Part shown: positions 1 to 8,604 of the stretch, one piece after another
How positions within the stretch are numbered: position 1 is the stretch's first letter
How the letters are laid out: the number at the start of each line of letters is the position of its first letter
Assembly: GCA_044507695.1 (NCBI GenBank)
Contig: JBIQJD010000007.1
Span: 62,001 to 126,000, forward strand
DNA from: JBIQJD01 sp044507695
Lineage (GTDB): Bacteria; Bacteroidota; Ignavibacteria; Ignavibacteriales; Ignavibacteriaceae
Reading direction: 5' to 3'
DNA: 64,000 bases
Program-made: the position numbers and the translations under genes
The notes under the pieces: model-generated
Seen by the model: only the letters and a program-made list of their open reading frames with translations
Database searches by the model: none
Told to the model about the DNA's origin: nothing

Positions 1-332
1 TGTTTAATCTGCTTTTCAAGTTTATCTGATTTCCAAAGATCATCCGAATCAATGAAGGCTGTAAATTCTCCCGCTGCTTTTTTTATTCCATAATTTCTGG
101 GAATGGATGGGACTCCTGCATGAGCAATTTTGAAAGGTTTTACTCTTCCATCTTTCTCGGCAAATTTTTTAATAATATCAAAAGTTGCATCGGCAGATTC
201 ATCATCAACCACCAGCAGCTCTATATTTTTATATGATTGGTTTAAAACGGACTTTAAAGTATCAGCAATATACTTTTCAGAATTGAAAGCAGGAATAACA
301 ACGGAAATTAATGGATTAAAGTTATCATTCAT
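1..332 (-). CDS. Family 2 glycosyltransferase, N-terminal part (runs off window)
   Basis: The reading frame starts at the ATG at 332 on the minus strand and is open to the window edge, giving about 110 residues of the N-terminus. It has the GT-A fold signature of GT2 enzymes: SVVIPAFN at residues 10-17, the nucleotide-binding VVDDES at 41-46, and the metal-binding DSDD at 95-98. It begins only a few bases after the methyltransferase gene upstream, so it is the fourth gene of a surface-polysaccharide operon. It probably transfers a sugar from a nucleotide-sugar donor at the cytoplasmic membrane. Donor and acceptor cannot be told from the fragment. Confidence 0.88.
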   Translation of the reverse strand, partial: MNDNFNPLISVVIPAFNSEKYIADTLKSVLNQSYKNIELLVVDDESADATFDIIKKFAEKDGRVKPFKIAHAGVPSIPRNYGIKKAAGEFTAFIDSDDLWKSDKLEKQIK

Positions 333-337
333 TTCAG

Positions 338-1126
338 TTACAATTTTTGCAATTCAAAAATGCCGCAGCCGTATGTACATCCGAAATTATTTTTGATGTT
401 TTCATCGTTCAGTTTTGCTTCCGGATGGAAATGATTATTATCATCAATAAAGGAAAAAGATTTTAATTCATAATCATCTGTAAATAAGGAAAGAAGAAAT
501 CCAACAGAAAAAACGCGGTGGGCGTTAAATTCAATTCTCTGTTCACCAATTGGTGTTGAGAAATAAAACATTCCGCCGCTCTTCAGCATTTTATATATAT
601 TGTTTAATCCTTTTCTGTAACCGTTAACATCTACAGGATCACCGTAGCGGCCAAGGCCAAAATGCTCAATTGCATGCAGGCAGGAAATTGAATCACAATA
701 ATCTTTGTATGTAAAGTTATCACTCATTAAATCAGCTTGAACAAATTTTATATTCGGAATATCCAGTGTAAGATTTCTGATATCAAAAATTTCTATCTCC
801 CTGAAACTTGCAATATGAGCAGCAAAACCATCAATTCTTGATCCTATATCAACATGTTTTACAGGATTGTTTGTGAATATTTTGTTTGCTGCAAAAATAT
901 CCTGGTAAAAATAATGAAGCGGAATTGATCCGGCAGTTTCATACCTGTCCTTTAGCTGCGGATAGTATTTCTTTATTTCAAAATCCCGGGATAATTTTTT
1001 TATTTGATGTTTAAGACTTGATAGATCATTTAAATATGCGGGAATTCCTTTTATCGAATTGATAAAATGCTTTGGAAAAATTCCAAACTCATTGAGCAGC
1101 AAATGCAGCATTGAAGTTAGTTTCAT
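338..1126 (-). CDS. DUF268-type SAM-dependent methyltransferase-like protein
   Basis: The protein has 262 residues. HVDIGSRIDG at residues 91-100 occupies the place of the SAM-binding glycine loop of class I methyltransferases. A later segment around 147-163 (SCLHAIEHFGLGRYGD) is typical of the DUF268 family. There is no signal peptide. The start ATG overlaps the stop of the upstream glycosyltransferase by 4 bases, which implies translational coupling. Its place among glycosyltransferases and a flippase suggests it modifies a sugar of a surface glycan. The substrate is unknown, and DUF268 proteins lack a well-established reaction, so methyl transfer is inferred from the fold. Confidence 0.75.
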   Translation of the reverse strand: MKLTSMLHLLLNEFGIFPKHFINSIKGIPAYLNDLSSLKHQIKKLSRDFEIKKYYPQLKDRYETAGSIPLHYFYQDIFAANKIFTNNPVKHVDIGSRIDGFAAHIASFREIEIFDIRNLTLDIPNIKFVQADLMSDNFTYKDYCDSISCLHAIEHFGLGRYGDPVDVNGYRKGLNNIYKMLKSGGMFYFSTPIGEQRIEFNAHRVFSVGFLLSLFTDDYELKSFSFIDDNNHFHPEAKLNDENIKNNFGCTYGCGIFELQKL

Positions 1127-2139
1127 ATTTTCCGCGTTGAAATTTGCTCAACCAGACTCTTCGCGTATGCCTGAGCTGTGTGTTCATTAATTGATCTGTA
1201 ATAACCTTTTTCAGCGATGGAATTTCTCAGCTCTTCATCTTTAAGAAAGAATTTTATTTGTGAGGAAATATTTGCGGGAGAATCATACACCGCAATTTCT
1301 TTATCAATTTCATATATCATATTAAGTCCCGGTACAAAATAGCTGAGCTGAAAACCGCCGCATGCATTTATCTCAAAATGCCTGCCTTTAACCTGTTCTT
1401 TATTTTTCTTAAGAAGCAAAAGCTGTTTTATTGCTTCGGAAGATTTAAGCGACCACAAAATAAATTTAGGATCATAAAATGCGGCGTTAGATAAATTCAG
1501 ATTAATTTTAGAGCGGTTAAAAATCTCTACCATTTCTTCCTGCGTAATCCATTTATCATTTCCCCAGCCTCTGCCAAATACATTAACGCTTATATCGCTT
1601 CTTTCAAGCTGAGAAATTATCCACTTACGCAGCGGACTGAAACCGCCAACGAATGAAACATCGATATCCTTATTTAAATCTTTTTTGCAATAAATATTTT
1701 TATTAAATCCGAAAGGCGAATAAATAACATTGGTAATTCCTTCAACAAGGTACTGCCTGTGCATGTAATAATCAGGTGTGCTGAAAAAATGAAAATATTT
1801 TATCCAATGCCTAACAAAACTTTGCCTCCACGGATCATCAAAAAAATAAACGCACGTGCGTGTGTACTGTTGAAGTGATTTTATTGTTTCTTCATCAAAC
1901 TCATTTTCAAAAAGACAGAAAAGAGATACATCAGGTTTTTCACTTTTAACAAGTTCGGATAATTTTTTATTCATTACTGATTTACCGTGATTTTTATACT
2001 CGTTATAAAAATCAAACAGCAAAACATTTTCGTTTCCGTAAACATCACATAGAGGAAGATAAACATTATAATACTCGTAGGAATTTCCACGGGATTTAAC
2101 TCCATAATCGTATTTCATTAGTACTACGAGTATCTTCAT
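1123..2139 (-). CDS. CgeB-like glycosyltransferase
   Basis: This 338-residue cytoplasmic protein resembles the CgeB/DUF3880 group of GT-B glycosyltransferases. It has an N-terminal Rossmann-like half with an FDFYNEY segment. The C-terminal half contains the family pattern of recognising a body of text such as NLSNAAFYDPKF and RHFEINACGGFQLS, where a conserved E and G lie near the donor sugar. The gene overlaps both neighbours by 4 bases (flippase upstream, DUF268 protein downstream), so the genes are co-translated. The role is probably addition of a sugar in capsule, O-antigen or glycoprotein glycan assembly. The exact linkage cannot be deduced. Confidence 0.78.
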   Translation of the reverse strand: MKILVVLMKYDYGVKSRGNSYEYYNVYLPLCDVYGNENVLLFDFYNEYKNHGKSVMNKKLSELVKSEKPDVSLFCLFENEFDEETIKSLQQYTRTCVYFFDDPWRQSFVRHWIKYFHFFSTPDYYMHRQYLVEGITNVIYSPFGFNKNIYCKKDLNKDIDVSFVGGFSPLRKWIISQLERSDISVNVFGRGWGNDKWITQEEMVEIFNRSKINLNLSNAAFYDPKFILWSLKSSEAIKQLLLLKKNKEQVKGRHFEINACGGFQLSYFVPGLNMIYEIDKEIAVYDSPANISSQIKFFLKDEELRNSIAEKGYYRSINEHTAQAYAKSLVEQISTRKI

Positions 2140-3437
2140 ACGTTTTTAATCAATCTGCGGTTTATAAAAAAAGTATAGACAGAATAAAAAACACCCATCA
2201 TTATAATTGTGTAAGCAACGCCATCAATTCCAAATTTTTCTATCAGCAGAAAATTAATAAATACAGATAATATTCCTGTTGCAACTTTTACAAAAACATA
2301 TTTCTGCGGTTTATTTAATGCCATGCCGAGCAGTGTTTGTGCCTGGCCGATTAAAAACAATCCGGTTCCAAAGCAAAGCAGCGGAAGAAGATACCAATGC
2401 GTTGTGTAGCTCATGCTGCTGAGGAGTATAATTAATTTTTCACCAATCAAATAAGTAATTAATGTTGAAAATGCTGTAAGTGCCGCAACAATTATTATTG
2501 TAAATTTGATGTAGTAAAAACCTGTTTGAACATTTTCAATATTCGAGGGATCAGAATAATTTTTAAAAATGATTGGTGTAATAAATTCTCCGAGCACAGT
2601 ATTTGGTAAGGCTAACAGTGCAGTAACAATGTTCATCATCAATGCGTAAATACCAACATCTGAAGTTGAAAGTATTCCGTTGATAATCCATTTCTCACCG
2701 TTTAATTGAAGCCAGCCGGCAACAGCCCAGATTAAAAACGGTGTTGTGTATGTAATAAGATTAGACTTTATTTTGCTGCTTTTATCGTTTATCTCACTTT
2801 CTGATTTACCTGCATATTTTCTGAACACAAAAACTTTAATCAGAAGTGAGGCAGCAGCAATAATATTAAGTGCAAAAAAAACATTTATGAGGTTTAAATT
2901 TTCTGAATATAAAAATGCAAGCAGAAAAATTAATACTGAAAATTTCTCCAAACCCTGGAAGATTGCATTCTCTTTTCTTCTTCTTATAACATTTAAACCT
3001 GAATTATAAAACTCATTTAGTTTAAGTATAATGATGTAAAAACCAGCTAAAAGAAAAAAGTAGAATGGCAGATTATTTCCGGGTTCAGCCCCAAAGAAAA
3101 CAGCAAAGATTAAAACGCAGATGAAAAATATTAAGCTTACTGAGAAAAGATATTTTGTTACAATTCTTAAATATGGAGTGATAAGATTCTGATTCAGATA
3201 ATCATAATAAAACCTGATGAACGCCTGCTGAAGCGGACCATAAACTATTCCGATAAAAGCAGCGGCAGTGAGAACGAGAACGTAGATACCGTAATCTGCT
3301 GTTCCCATTCCGGAAAGAATTTTTATGATAACAAAGCTTAATATAACAGAAGTAAGATGGCCGGTAACGACCCAGCCCATTTCTAATGCGGAATCTTTAG
3401 TAAACCTGGAACGTAAAAAATCTATTGAGCTTTTCAT
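2136..3437 (-). CDS. Polysaccharide flippase (Wzx/MOP superfamily)
   Basis: The protein has 433 residues with about 12 to 14 hydrophobic segments spread over its whole length and short charged loops, the pattern of MOP-superfamily polysaccharide exporters. The first segment (TSVILSFVIIKILSG) and the GTADYGIYVLVLT loop resemble Wzx and oligosaccharide flippases. It is the first gene of the minus-strand glycan operon and overlaps the CgeB-like gene by 4 bases. It probably moves lipid-linked oligosaccharides across the inner membrane. A TATATTTG box lies about 70 bases upstream (3508-3515) but has no matching TTG 19-20 bases further up, so that promoter is weak. Confidence 0.85.
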   Translation of the reverse strand: MKSSIDFLRSRFTKDSALEMGWVVTGHLTSVILSFVIIKILSGMGTADYGIYVLVLTAAAFIGIVYGPLQQAFIRFYYDYLNQNLITPYLRIVTKYLFSVSLIFFICVLIFAVFFGAEPGNNLPFYFFLLAGFYIIILKLNEFYNSGLNVIRRRKENAIFQGLEKFSVLIFLLAFLYSENLNLINVFFALNIIAAASLLIKVFVFRKYAGKSESEINDKSSKIKSNLITYTTPFLIWAVAGWLQLNGEKWIINGILSTSDVGIYALMMNIVTALLALPNTVLGEFITPIIFKNYSDPSNIENVQTGFYYIKFTIIIVAALTAFSTLITYLIGEKLIILLSSMSYTTHWYLLPLLCFGTGLFLIGQAQTLLGMALNKPQKYVFVKVATGILSVFINFLLIEKFGIDGVAYTIIMMGVFYSVYTFFINRRLIKNV

Positions 3438-3583
3438 TATAAAATTTATTCATGAACTGAAATGGGTGAGTATGTTTTTAAATTGCTGATGTATGTTAAC
3501 ATGCCGCCAAATATAGAAAAATTTACTCTGAATTTATACTTTCATATTTTACCGCTGTTTAAGAAATATTATAAGCGTAATTC

Positions 3584-4369
3584 TTGATACCTATCAAAAT
3601 ATCATCAATAGTAATTGCAAAAAATGAAGAACGGAACATTGGCAGATGTTTGAATAGTTTAATTTCTTGTGCGGACGAAATTATTCTTCTCATTGATAAA
3701 TCAACTACAGATAAGACCCGTGAGATTGCGGATTTGTTTCCGCAGGTAAAAACGGAAATTGTTGAATGGATGGGATATTCTGAAACAAAAACATACGCGG
3801 CTTCCAAAACATCTAATGATTGGATTTTATGGCTTGATGCTGATGAGGAATTATCATCAGAATTAATTAAGGAAATTTTAAATTTTAAAAATACGAATCC
3901 AATGCACGCTGCATACTCAATGCCGCGCAAAGCAAACTTTTTGGGGAAATGGATTGAACACAGCGGCTGGTATCCCGGCAGAGTTACAAGATTATTTCAC
4001 AAACAAAAATGCAGTTTTAGCAGCAGCGATGTGCATGAGCATCTTATAATTGAAGGCAGCACCGGTGAATTTAAAAATGATATTCATCATTACACTGATC
4101 CGGATATTCATCATTATTTTGAAAAGTTTAATAACTACACAACACTTGCCGCGGGTGAATTATTTAATAAGGGGAAAGATTTTGCACTGGCAGATATATT
4201 GATACGCCCGCTTGTAATTTTTATTAAAATGTATATTGTTAGAAAAGGATTTCTTGACGGGATTCAGGGATTTATTTTGGCAGCATTTTCATCAGCGTAT
4301 GTTTTTACCAAATACTGTAAATTATGGGAGATGAAAAAGAATCAGCCTCAGGCAAAAAAAATTAATTAA
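3584..4369 (+). CDS. Family 2 glycosyltransferase, WaaE-like
   Basis: The 261-residue protein shows a GT2 core: ISSIVIAKNEE at residues 7-17 and the metal-binding WLDADEEL around 83-90, followed by GWYPGRVTRLF, which is characteristic of the WaaE/KdtX-like lipopolysaccharide-core glucosyltransferases. The only possible start is a TTG at 3584, because an in-frame TAA lies at 3578-3580 and the conserved core begins within six codons. No clear Shine-Dalgarno sequence precedes it. The gene is divergent from the flippase operon and is followed after 9 bases by the DUF1844 gene. It probably acts on LPS core or another glycolipid. Confidence 0.85.
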   Translation: MIPIKISSIVIAKNEERNIGRCLNSLISCADEIILLIDKSTTDKTREIADLFPQVKTEIVEWMGYSETKTYAASKTSNDWILWLDADEELSSELIKEILNFKNTNPMHAAYSMPRKANFLGKWIEHSGWYPGRVTRLFHKQKCSFSSSDVHEHLIIEGSTGEFKNDIHHYTDPDIHHYFEKFNNYTTLAAGELFNKGKDFALADILIRPLVIFIKMYIVRKGFLDGIQGFILAAFSSAYVFTKYCKLWEMKKNQPQAKKIN

Positions 4370-4378
4370 GGAGCAACA

Positions 4379-4684
4379 ATGGAACAAAATACTTCTTATG
4401 AATTACTCTTTATGCAATTAGTTCTGCAAAATCAGCAGATGGCAATGATGTCTATGGGAAAACTGAAAAATCCCATGACGGATAAAATTGAAAGAAATCT
4501 TGAGTTTGCAAAAATGTCAATCGATACATTAGATATGCTTGCTGCAAAAACAAAAGGTAATTTATCAGAATATGAAGAGAGATTTCTTACCCAGACTATA
4601 AGTGAATTGAAACTGAATTATGTTGATGAAGTAAATAAGGAGCAGCAAAAACCTGCTGAAGAGAAAACGGAAAACCAGAAATGA
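4379..4684 (+). CDS. DUF1844 family protein
   Basis: This is a small 101-residue cytoplasmic protein. The N-terminal half carries the DUF1844 pattern (FMQLVLQNQQMAMMSMG, then NLEFAKMSIDTLDML). The C-terminal end is charged and probably disordered. A strong AAGGAG lies 5 bases before the ATG, and the stop overlaps the nadK start (ATGA). The family is widespread in Bacteroidota and other phyla and has no established function. The context here (glycosyltransferase before, NAD kinase after) does not settle its role. Confidence 0.8.
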   Translation: MEQNTSYELLFMQLVLQNQQMAMMSMGKLKNPMTDKIERNLEFAKMSIDTLDMLAAKTKGNLSEYEERFLTQTISELKLNYVDEVNKEQQKPAEEKTENQK

Positions 4685-5634
4685 AATTAAATACACATCG
4701 TAAGATGATTAAAGGGGAGAAGATTATTATTGGCATTATTGCAAACATCACCAAAAAAAATGTATATGATGTTGTTTCTCTGCTGATTGAAAAATTAAAA
4801 GCTCATGAAATGGATTTCCTTCTCAGCGAATCAATCGGACATCAAAAAGAACTGTTGAATATTAAAGTAAGCAAAACAAAATTCTTACCCGAAGATAAGC
4901 TTTGCAAAAAAAGTGATGTTATTATTTCTATCGGTGGTGATGGTACTATGCTTAACACTGCTTTCAAAGCACAGTATTATGAAAAGCCAGTGCTTGGTGT
5001 GAACTTCGGAAAACTTGGTTTTCTTGCAGAAGTAAAAGTGAGCCAGCTTGACGGAATAATTAAAGAAATTAAAGCAGGCAGGTATCAGATTGAAGAGAGG
5101 ATGATTATTGAAGGTAAATGCAAGGGGCACGAGCTTGAAAAACTTTACGCAATTAATGATATAGTTATTGATAAAGCAGGCTGGCCGAAAATGATTGAAC
5201 TTACAATTTATGTTGACGGACAGTATGTTACAAGTTTTGATGCCGATGGTTTGATCATCTCAACTCCAACAGGTTCTACCGGTTATGCAATCTCCACCGG
5301 GGGACCGATAGTAAGTCCGCAAACAAATGTTATTACTATCTGTCCGATTTCACCGCACAGTTTAACAATGCGTCCGCTTGTACTTCCCGGTACAAGTACT
5401 ATTCTTATTAAAGCTGAATCAATGCACAAGGAAGTACTGGCAAACTGTGATGGCCAGCGTGTTTATTCATTTCATCCGCCGCTTGAGATTGAGATAAGAA
5501 AAAGTGAGCGGCCATTTAAACTCGTTCATACCTCGTTTACAAATTATTTTGAGACTTTAAGAAATAAACTGCTCTGGGGAATTGATGTGCGAAAAAAATT
5601 GTTCAATTCGGAGAATGAAAATGAAACTGATTAA
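4681..5634 (+). CDS. nadK: NAD kinase
   Basis: The enzyme phosphorylates NAD to NADP using ATP. The 317-residue protein has the two family hallmarks: GGDGT at residues 85-89, with the catalytic aspartate, and STPTGSTGYA around 194-203 in the substrate-binding site. The C-terminal half (SPHSLTMRPLVLP) is also typical. The start used overlaps the DUF1844 stop (ATGA); a second ATG eight codons later is an alternative. The 3' end overlaps the start of the thioredoxin-like gene. Length and motifs are ordinary for the family. Confidence 0.95.
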   Translation: MKLNTHRKMIKGEKIIIGIIANITKKNVYDVVSLLIEKLKAHEMDFLLSESIGHQKELLNIKVSKTKFLPEDKLCKKSDVIISIGGDGTMLNTAFKAQYYEKPVLGVNFGKLGFLAEVKVSQLDGIIKEIKAGRYQIEERMIIEGKCKGHELEKLYAINDIVIDKAGWPKMIELTIYVDGQYVTSFDADGLIISTPTGSTGYAISTGGPIVSPQTNVITICPISPHSLTMRPLVLPGTSTILIKAESMHKEVLANCDGQRVYSFHPPLEIEIRKSERPFKLVHTSFTNYFETLRNKLLWGIDVRKKLFNSENENETD

Positions 5635-6148
5635 TGTAGCCGCATTTGTTTTATTATTTATATCATTTATGCACGCACAAGAGTTTAATAAAACAATCAT
5701 AGATGATAAAACAGAAAAGCCGATGCTCATCGGCTACACTACGCGTGAAGCGTTCAGTGATTCCAATTTTGCATGGTGGTTTTACACAGAATATGAGATG
5801 TATGAATTTGATTCCGCTGCTGTTGATAAATTAAAAGAACTGATGAATGATGTAGAAATAACAATTGTTATGGGAACCTGGTGCAGTGACAGCAGGGAGC
5901 ATGTGCCGGCATTTTTCAAAATACTTGATGAAATAAATTTCCCCGAAGATAAAATTACTATGATAAGTGTGGACAGGGAAAAAGAAAGTGAAGATACAAA
6001 CGTTGATGAACTTGGTGTTGAACTGGTTCCTTCATTCATATTTTTTAAAGATGATTCTGAAATTGGAAGAATTGAGGAAATGCCGGATGAAACTCTTGAA
6101 GAAGATATGCTGGAAATTTTAAGCGGAGATAGTTCAGGTGAATTATAA
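5621..6148 (+). CDS. Exported thioredoxin-fold protein with CxxS motif
   Basis: The best start is the ATG at 5621, with GGAG 7 bases before it; an ATG at 5615 is too close to that site. The product begins with a Sec signal peptide (MKLINVAAFVLLFISFMHA, cut before Q). The body has a thioredoxin fold in which the active-site segment reads GTWCSDSREHVP, a CxxS form with one cysteine rather than CxxC. A cis-proline segment (ELVPSFIFF) is present. It probably acts in the periplasm as a monothiol redox or isomerase-like protein; a classic disulfide oxidase is unlikely without the second cysteine. The gene overlaps the end of nadK. Confidence 0.8.
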   Translation: MKLINVAAFVLLFISFMHAQEFNKTIIDDKTEKPMLIGYTTREAFSDSNFAWWFYTEYEMYEFDSAAVDKLKELMNDVEITIVMGTWCSDSREHVPAFFKILDEINFPEDKITMISVDREKESEDTNVDELGVELVPSFIFFKDDSEIGRIEEMPDETLEEDMLEILSGDSSGEL

Positions 6149-6155
6149 ATACTAC

Positions 6156-6182
6156 ATGAGATGAGATAAAAAATCATCTCAT
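6156..6182 (+). terminator. Stem-loop between thioredoxin-like and AraC-type genes
   Basis: ATGAGATGA at 6156-6164 and TCATCTCAT at 6174-6182 form a perfect 9-bp stem with a 9-base A-rich loop. No T-run follows, so it is a weak intrinsic terminator at best. It could instead be an operator for the HTH protein that starts 27 bases later. Confidence 0.4.
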
Positions 6183-6208
6183 TACTTGCCTAATTAACGG
6201 GGGAAGAT

Positions 6209-6646
6209 ATGTCAAGATATCTCTTTGAATATGAAATTGATTTCAAGGAATTAATATCTAAGCTTTATCCTGAACATTTTGATCAAATCCCCCACGCAGC
6301 GCGAATAATTGATGAAGTAATAAAAATCCTTCCTGAAATACCCGACGAAAAGCAGGTTGCAAATAGGCTCAACATATCACAGCGAGCTTTGCAAAAGCAG
6401 CTTAACAAATCACTAAATACTACTTTTAGTAAATTAGCCAGGCTGTTCAGAGTTTATTATGCAATGAACCTGCTCTATAAAACAAAATATAACAACTCTG
6501 AAATTGCATTTAAAATTAACTACACCGAAGAGAGCAGCATGGCAAGGGACTTTAGAGTTGTTCTTGGATTGTGCCCGAATGAGACAAGAATAAAGTTACT
6601 TGTACTTACACCAAAGGAAATATTGATCAACTGTATAAAAATTTAA
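6209..6646 (+). CDS. Stand-alone AraC-type HTH transcription factor
   Basis: The protein has 145 residues and consists almost entirely of an AraC/XylS-type double helix-turn-helix domain. The first HTH reads QVANRLNISQRALQKQLN around residues 50-67. The second lies around 95-120 and ends in the family's GLCPNETR. No effector-binding domain is present, so it is about half the size of classic AraC proteins. A strong GGGGGAAG ribosome site precedes the ATG. It sits just upstream of the disrupted T9SS gene. Its target is unknown; autoregulation through the inverted repeat at 6156-6182 is possible but unproven. Confidence 0.8.
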   Translation: MSRYLFEYEIDFKELISKLYPEHFDQIPHAARIIDEVIKILPEIPDEKQVANRLNISQRALQKQLNKSLNTTFSKLARLFRVYYAMNLLYKTKYNNSEIAFKINYTEESSMARDFRVVLGLCPNETRIKLLVLTPKEILINCIKI

Positions 6647-6969
6647 TTCATTTTATAGAGGTTCTCTCTTTGTATGAAAAGTTCGTTTATTGTATCAAAA
6701 ATTAATTTGTTTCAATTAATGAGAGAGGGTAAGTTGAGAACAAAGAATGGAATAGCTAAAATGAAAAACATCAGCTATAAAAATATCATAATGAAAATAT
6801 GTTTAATAATAATATTTCTGACAGTAAATAATAATATTGCATTTGCTCAAAACAATGGTAATTGGTTAGCTTTGATTCTCTTAATACTGCACGTGTGAAC
6901 TATACCCCATTTAGTAGACAAAGAGAAAAGCAACTATATTTAGAATAAATATAATATATAGGTGCTGTA

Positions 6970-7250
6970 ATGACAGAAAAATTAAATAGAAGAAGTTTTG
7001 ATCGGGAGTTCAAAATCTCAGCAGTGAAGCTGGTAATAGATTCAAAAAATCAGTAAAAAGTATAGCAGCAGAGTTGGGAATAAGTGAAAACACATTGTTC
7101 ATCTGGAAAAAGAAGTACTAGGAAGATGCGAAGAATGCATTTCCTGGAAAGGGAAGAATGAACCCGGAACAGGAAGAATTAAGAAGAAAAGACAAAGAGA
7201 TAGCAAAATTGAAGATGGAGCGGGACATTTTAAAAAAAGCGGCAACTGTT
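6970..7250 (+). pseudogene. IS3-type transposase OrfA remnant (frameshift and stop)
   Basis: The ATG at 6970 begins MTEKLNRRSFDREFKISAVK, the usual start of IS3-family OrfA. The frame hits a TAA at 7054-7056. A shifted frame from 7050 continues the helix-turn-helix (SVKSIAAELGISENTLFIW) and meets a TAG at 7119-7121. After that stop the same frame continues through NPEQEELRRKDKEIAKLK to ERDILKKAAT, the leucine-zipper end of OrfA. The gene is therefore broken by one frameshift and one nonsense change. It is then joined to orfB by an internal deletion at 7241-7250. Confidence 0.82.
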
Positions 7251-7495
7251 ATGATAATGCAATTACGGAATCATTTTTTAGTACCTTAAAAAAGGAACTT
7301 GTATATCTGAGAAAATTTGAAACTAAAAATCAGGCAGCAACAGAAGTCTTTGAGTTTATAGAGATCTTTTATAACAGGAAAAGACTTCATTCTAGTCTGG
7401 GTTATATGAGTCCCTTGGAATTTATTTTTAATGAGAAATCTAAAAAGGAAGAATCATTTATTAATAATAGTGGAGTTGCTTATCTTGGTGTCTAA
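7241..7495 (+). pseudogene. IS3-type transposase OrfB remnant (C-terminal integrase part)
   Basis: The frame encodes 84 residues beginning GNCYDNAITESFFSTLKKE, which holds the final catalytic glutamate of the DDE integrase. It ends with the usual IS3 C-terminus (NRKRLHSSLGYMSPLEF). The two catalytic aspartates and everything before them are deleted. The stop codon lies inside the right terminal repeat. There is no start codon of its own. The first ten bases, GGCAACTGTT, also fit the orfA sequence (KAATV), which points to a deletion between two copies of that string. Confidence 0.85.
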
Positions 7496-7660
7496 TTTAC
7501 GGGGTACAGTTCAGATATTCTTAGCAAAGAAGTAACACCATTAGTCAACGAAGAACGAAATGCCGGAAATCATATAATAGAATTTGATGCCTTGAAATAT
7601 AATCTAAGTAGCGGAGTTTATTTTTACAGGTTAAAAGCTAATGATTATTCTATAACAAAG

Positions 7661-7706
7661 AAAATGATGTATTTAAAATAAACATCATATAACAAAATTT
7701 AACTAA
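7661..7706 (+). repeat. Duplicated gene tail, copy 1
   Basis: These 46 bases, covering the last codons of the broken T9SS gene and 25 bases beyond its stop, match 8584-8629 at 44 of 46 positions. The identity continues past the stop codon, so the two genes share ancestry through duplication or gene conversion rather than only protein-level similarity. Confidence 0.85.
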
Positions 7707-7764
7707 TCCAAAGGTTGATATGATTTTAAATTTTTAAGGCCTTTTTAATGAGTAAGGAGTGCTT

Positions 7765-8604
7765 ATGAAATCACTAAAAATAATTTTTATTCTGACACTT
7801 TTAAGTGGAAAAATCCTTGCCCAGGAAATTACAGATACTCTCTATCTATTTCCTGACACTACTACCTTTCTTAATGAAGGGATTTTTGTTATTGAAGATA
7901 TAGCAAATTATGCTATCGAATATACTCCCGAATATGACTGGAATAATTATACATTAGAAAAAATTTTAGTCCAATTTCATCAGTTGAATAGTGCCGAGGA
8001 TACTATTTATATATATTTTCAAATTAGTACTGGTATTATCCCCAATGATTCACTAATAGGTGGCAATTTATCTAGAAAGTTCGCACCCAAAGTTTTTTTC
8101 CCCGCTTGGGAAGAAATAAAAATTGAACCTTCTATTGAGTTAAATAACCTGAATAATTTTTATATCACTGGAGATGTTATGTTCACTTCGGCAAGATCCT
8201 ACTATCAGGATGAGATGATTTCTAATTATTATTTATACAATCAGTCTCGAAATGAATGGCGAGAAGGTACGTTTTGTCATTTTGCAGTTAAAATCGTTAT
8301 CAAAAAAAATCTAACATCTGTTGATGATGAAAAAATAGTCAACAGATTTCAACTTAAGCAAAATTTTCCTAATCCATTTAATTCATTAACAAAAATTAAT
8401 TTTAGTTTGGAGAAAGGAGGTTTGGTGGAACTAAAAATTTATGATCTGCTTGGCAAAGAAAGAGTACAGCTTATTAACGACTATAAAGAAGGAGGTGAGC
8501 ATTCTGTAGATTTTAATGCAATAGATTTAAACAGCGGCTGTTACTTTTATACTCTACTGGTTGACGGTATGCCGGTGACAAGAAAAATGATGTATTTAAA
8601 GTAA
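7765..8604 (+). CDS. Secreted protein with T9SS type A sorting domain
   Basis: The ATG at 7765 is favoured because AAGGAG ends 5 bases before it; the in-frame GTG at 7759 overlaps that site. A signal peptide (MKSLKIIFILTLLSGKILA, cut before Q) is followed by about 170 residues without a recognised domain, rich in Tyr, Asp and Asn. The C-terminal 80 residues form a T9SS type A sorting domain: QNFPNPFNS, then KIYDLLGKE, then a final TRKMMYLK. The mature protein is probably moved through T9SS and released or anchored at the surface. It is a likely paralog of the broken gene upstream, since the tails are nearly identical. Confidence 0.85.
   Translation: MKSLKIIFILTLLSGKILAQEITDTLYLFPDTTTFLNEGIFVIEDIANYAIEYTPEYDWNNYTLEKILVQFHQLNSAEDTIYIYFQISTGIIPNDSLIGGNLSRKFAPKVFFPAWEEIKIEPSIELNNLNNFYITGDVMFTSARSYYQDEMISNYYLYNQSRNEWREGTFCHFAVKIVIKKNLTSVDDEKIVNRFQLKQNFPNPFNSLTKINFSLEKGGLVELKIYDLLGKERVQLINDYKEGGEHSVDFNAIDLNSGCYFYTLLVDGMPVTRKMMYLK

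Larger units (their letters stand above)
6896..7513 (+). mobile_element. IS3-family element, internally deleted (618 bp)
   Basis: Imperfect terminal inverted repeats bound the element. The left end (6896-6923) and the reverse complement of the right end (7486-7513) both begin TGAACT, then TACCCC, and share AGACA further in. Inside are an IS3-type orfA remnant and the last 84 residues of the orfB integrase, fused directly. A full IS3 element is roughly twice this length. The DDE aspartates are gone and orfA is broken, so the copy cannot move by itself. It could in principle be moved by an intact relative elsewhere. No target-site duplication is seen. Confidence 0.85.
6674..7681 (+). pseudogene. 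Broken T9SS-secreted protein gene, interrupted by IS remnant
   Basis: The left part (6674 to about 6895) encodes a signal peptide (ATG at 6761; LIIIFLTVNNNIAFAQ) followed by NNGNW and a few residues. A frameshift near 6865 is likely, because another frame continues as FDSLNTAR. The right part (7514-7681) encodes 56 residues of a type A T9SS sorting domain, from DILSKEV to SITKKMMYLK and a stop. Between them lies the 618-bp IS3-type remnant. Most of the body and the NFPNPFN start of the sorting domain are missing, and no target duplication is visible, so material was deleted beside the element. That both ends belonged to one gene is inference. Confidence 0.65.

Noticed and set aside
6896..7513. 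Intact, active insertion sequence
   Set aside because: The orfA frame is broken twice, the first two DDE aspartates are deleted and the length is about half of a normal IS3 element.
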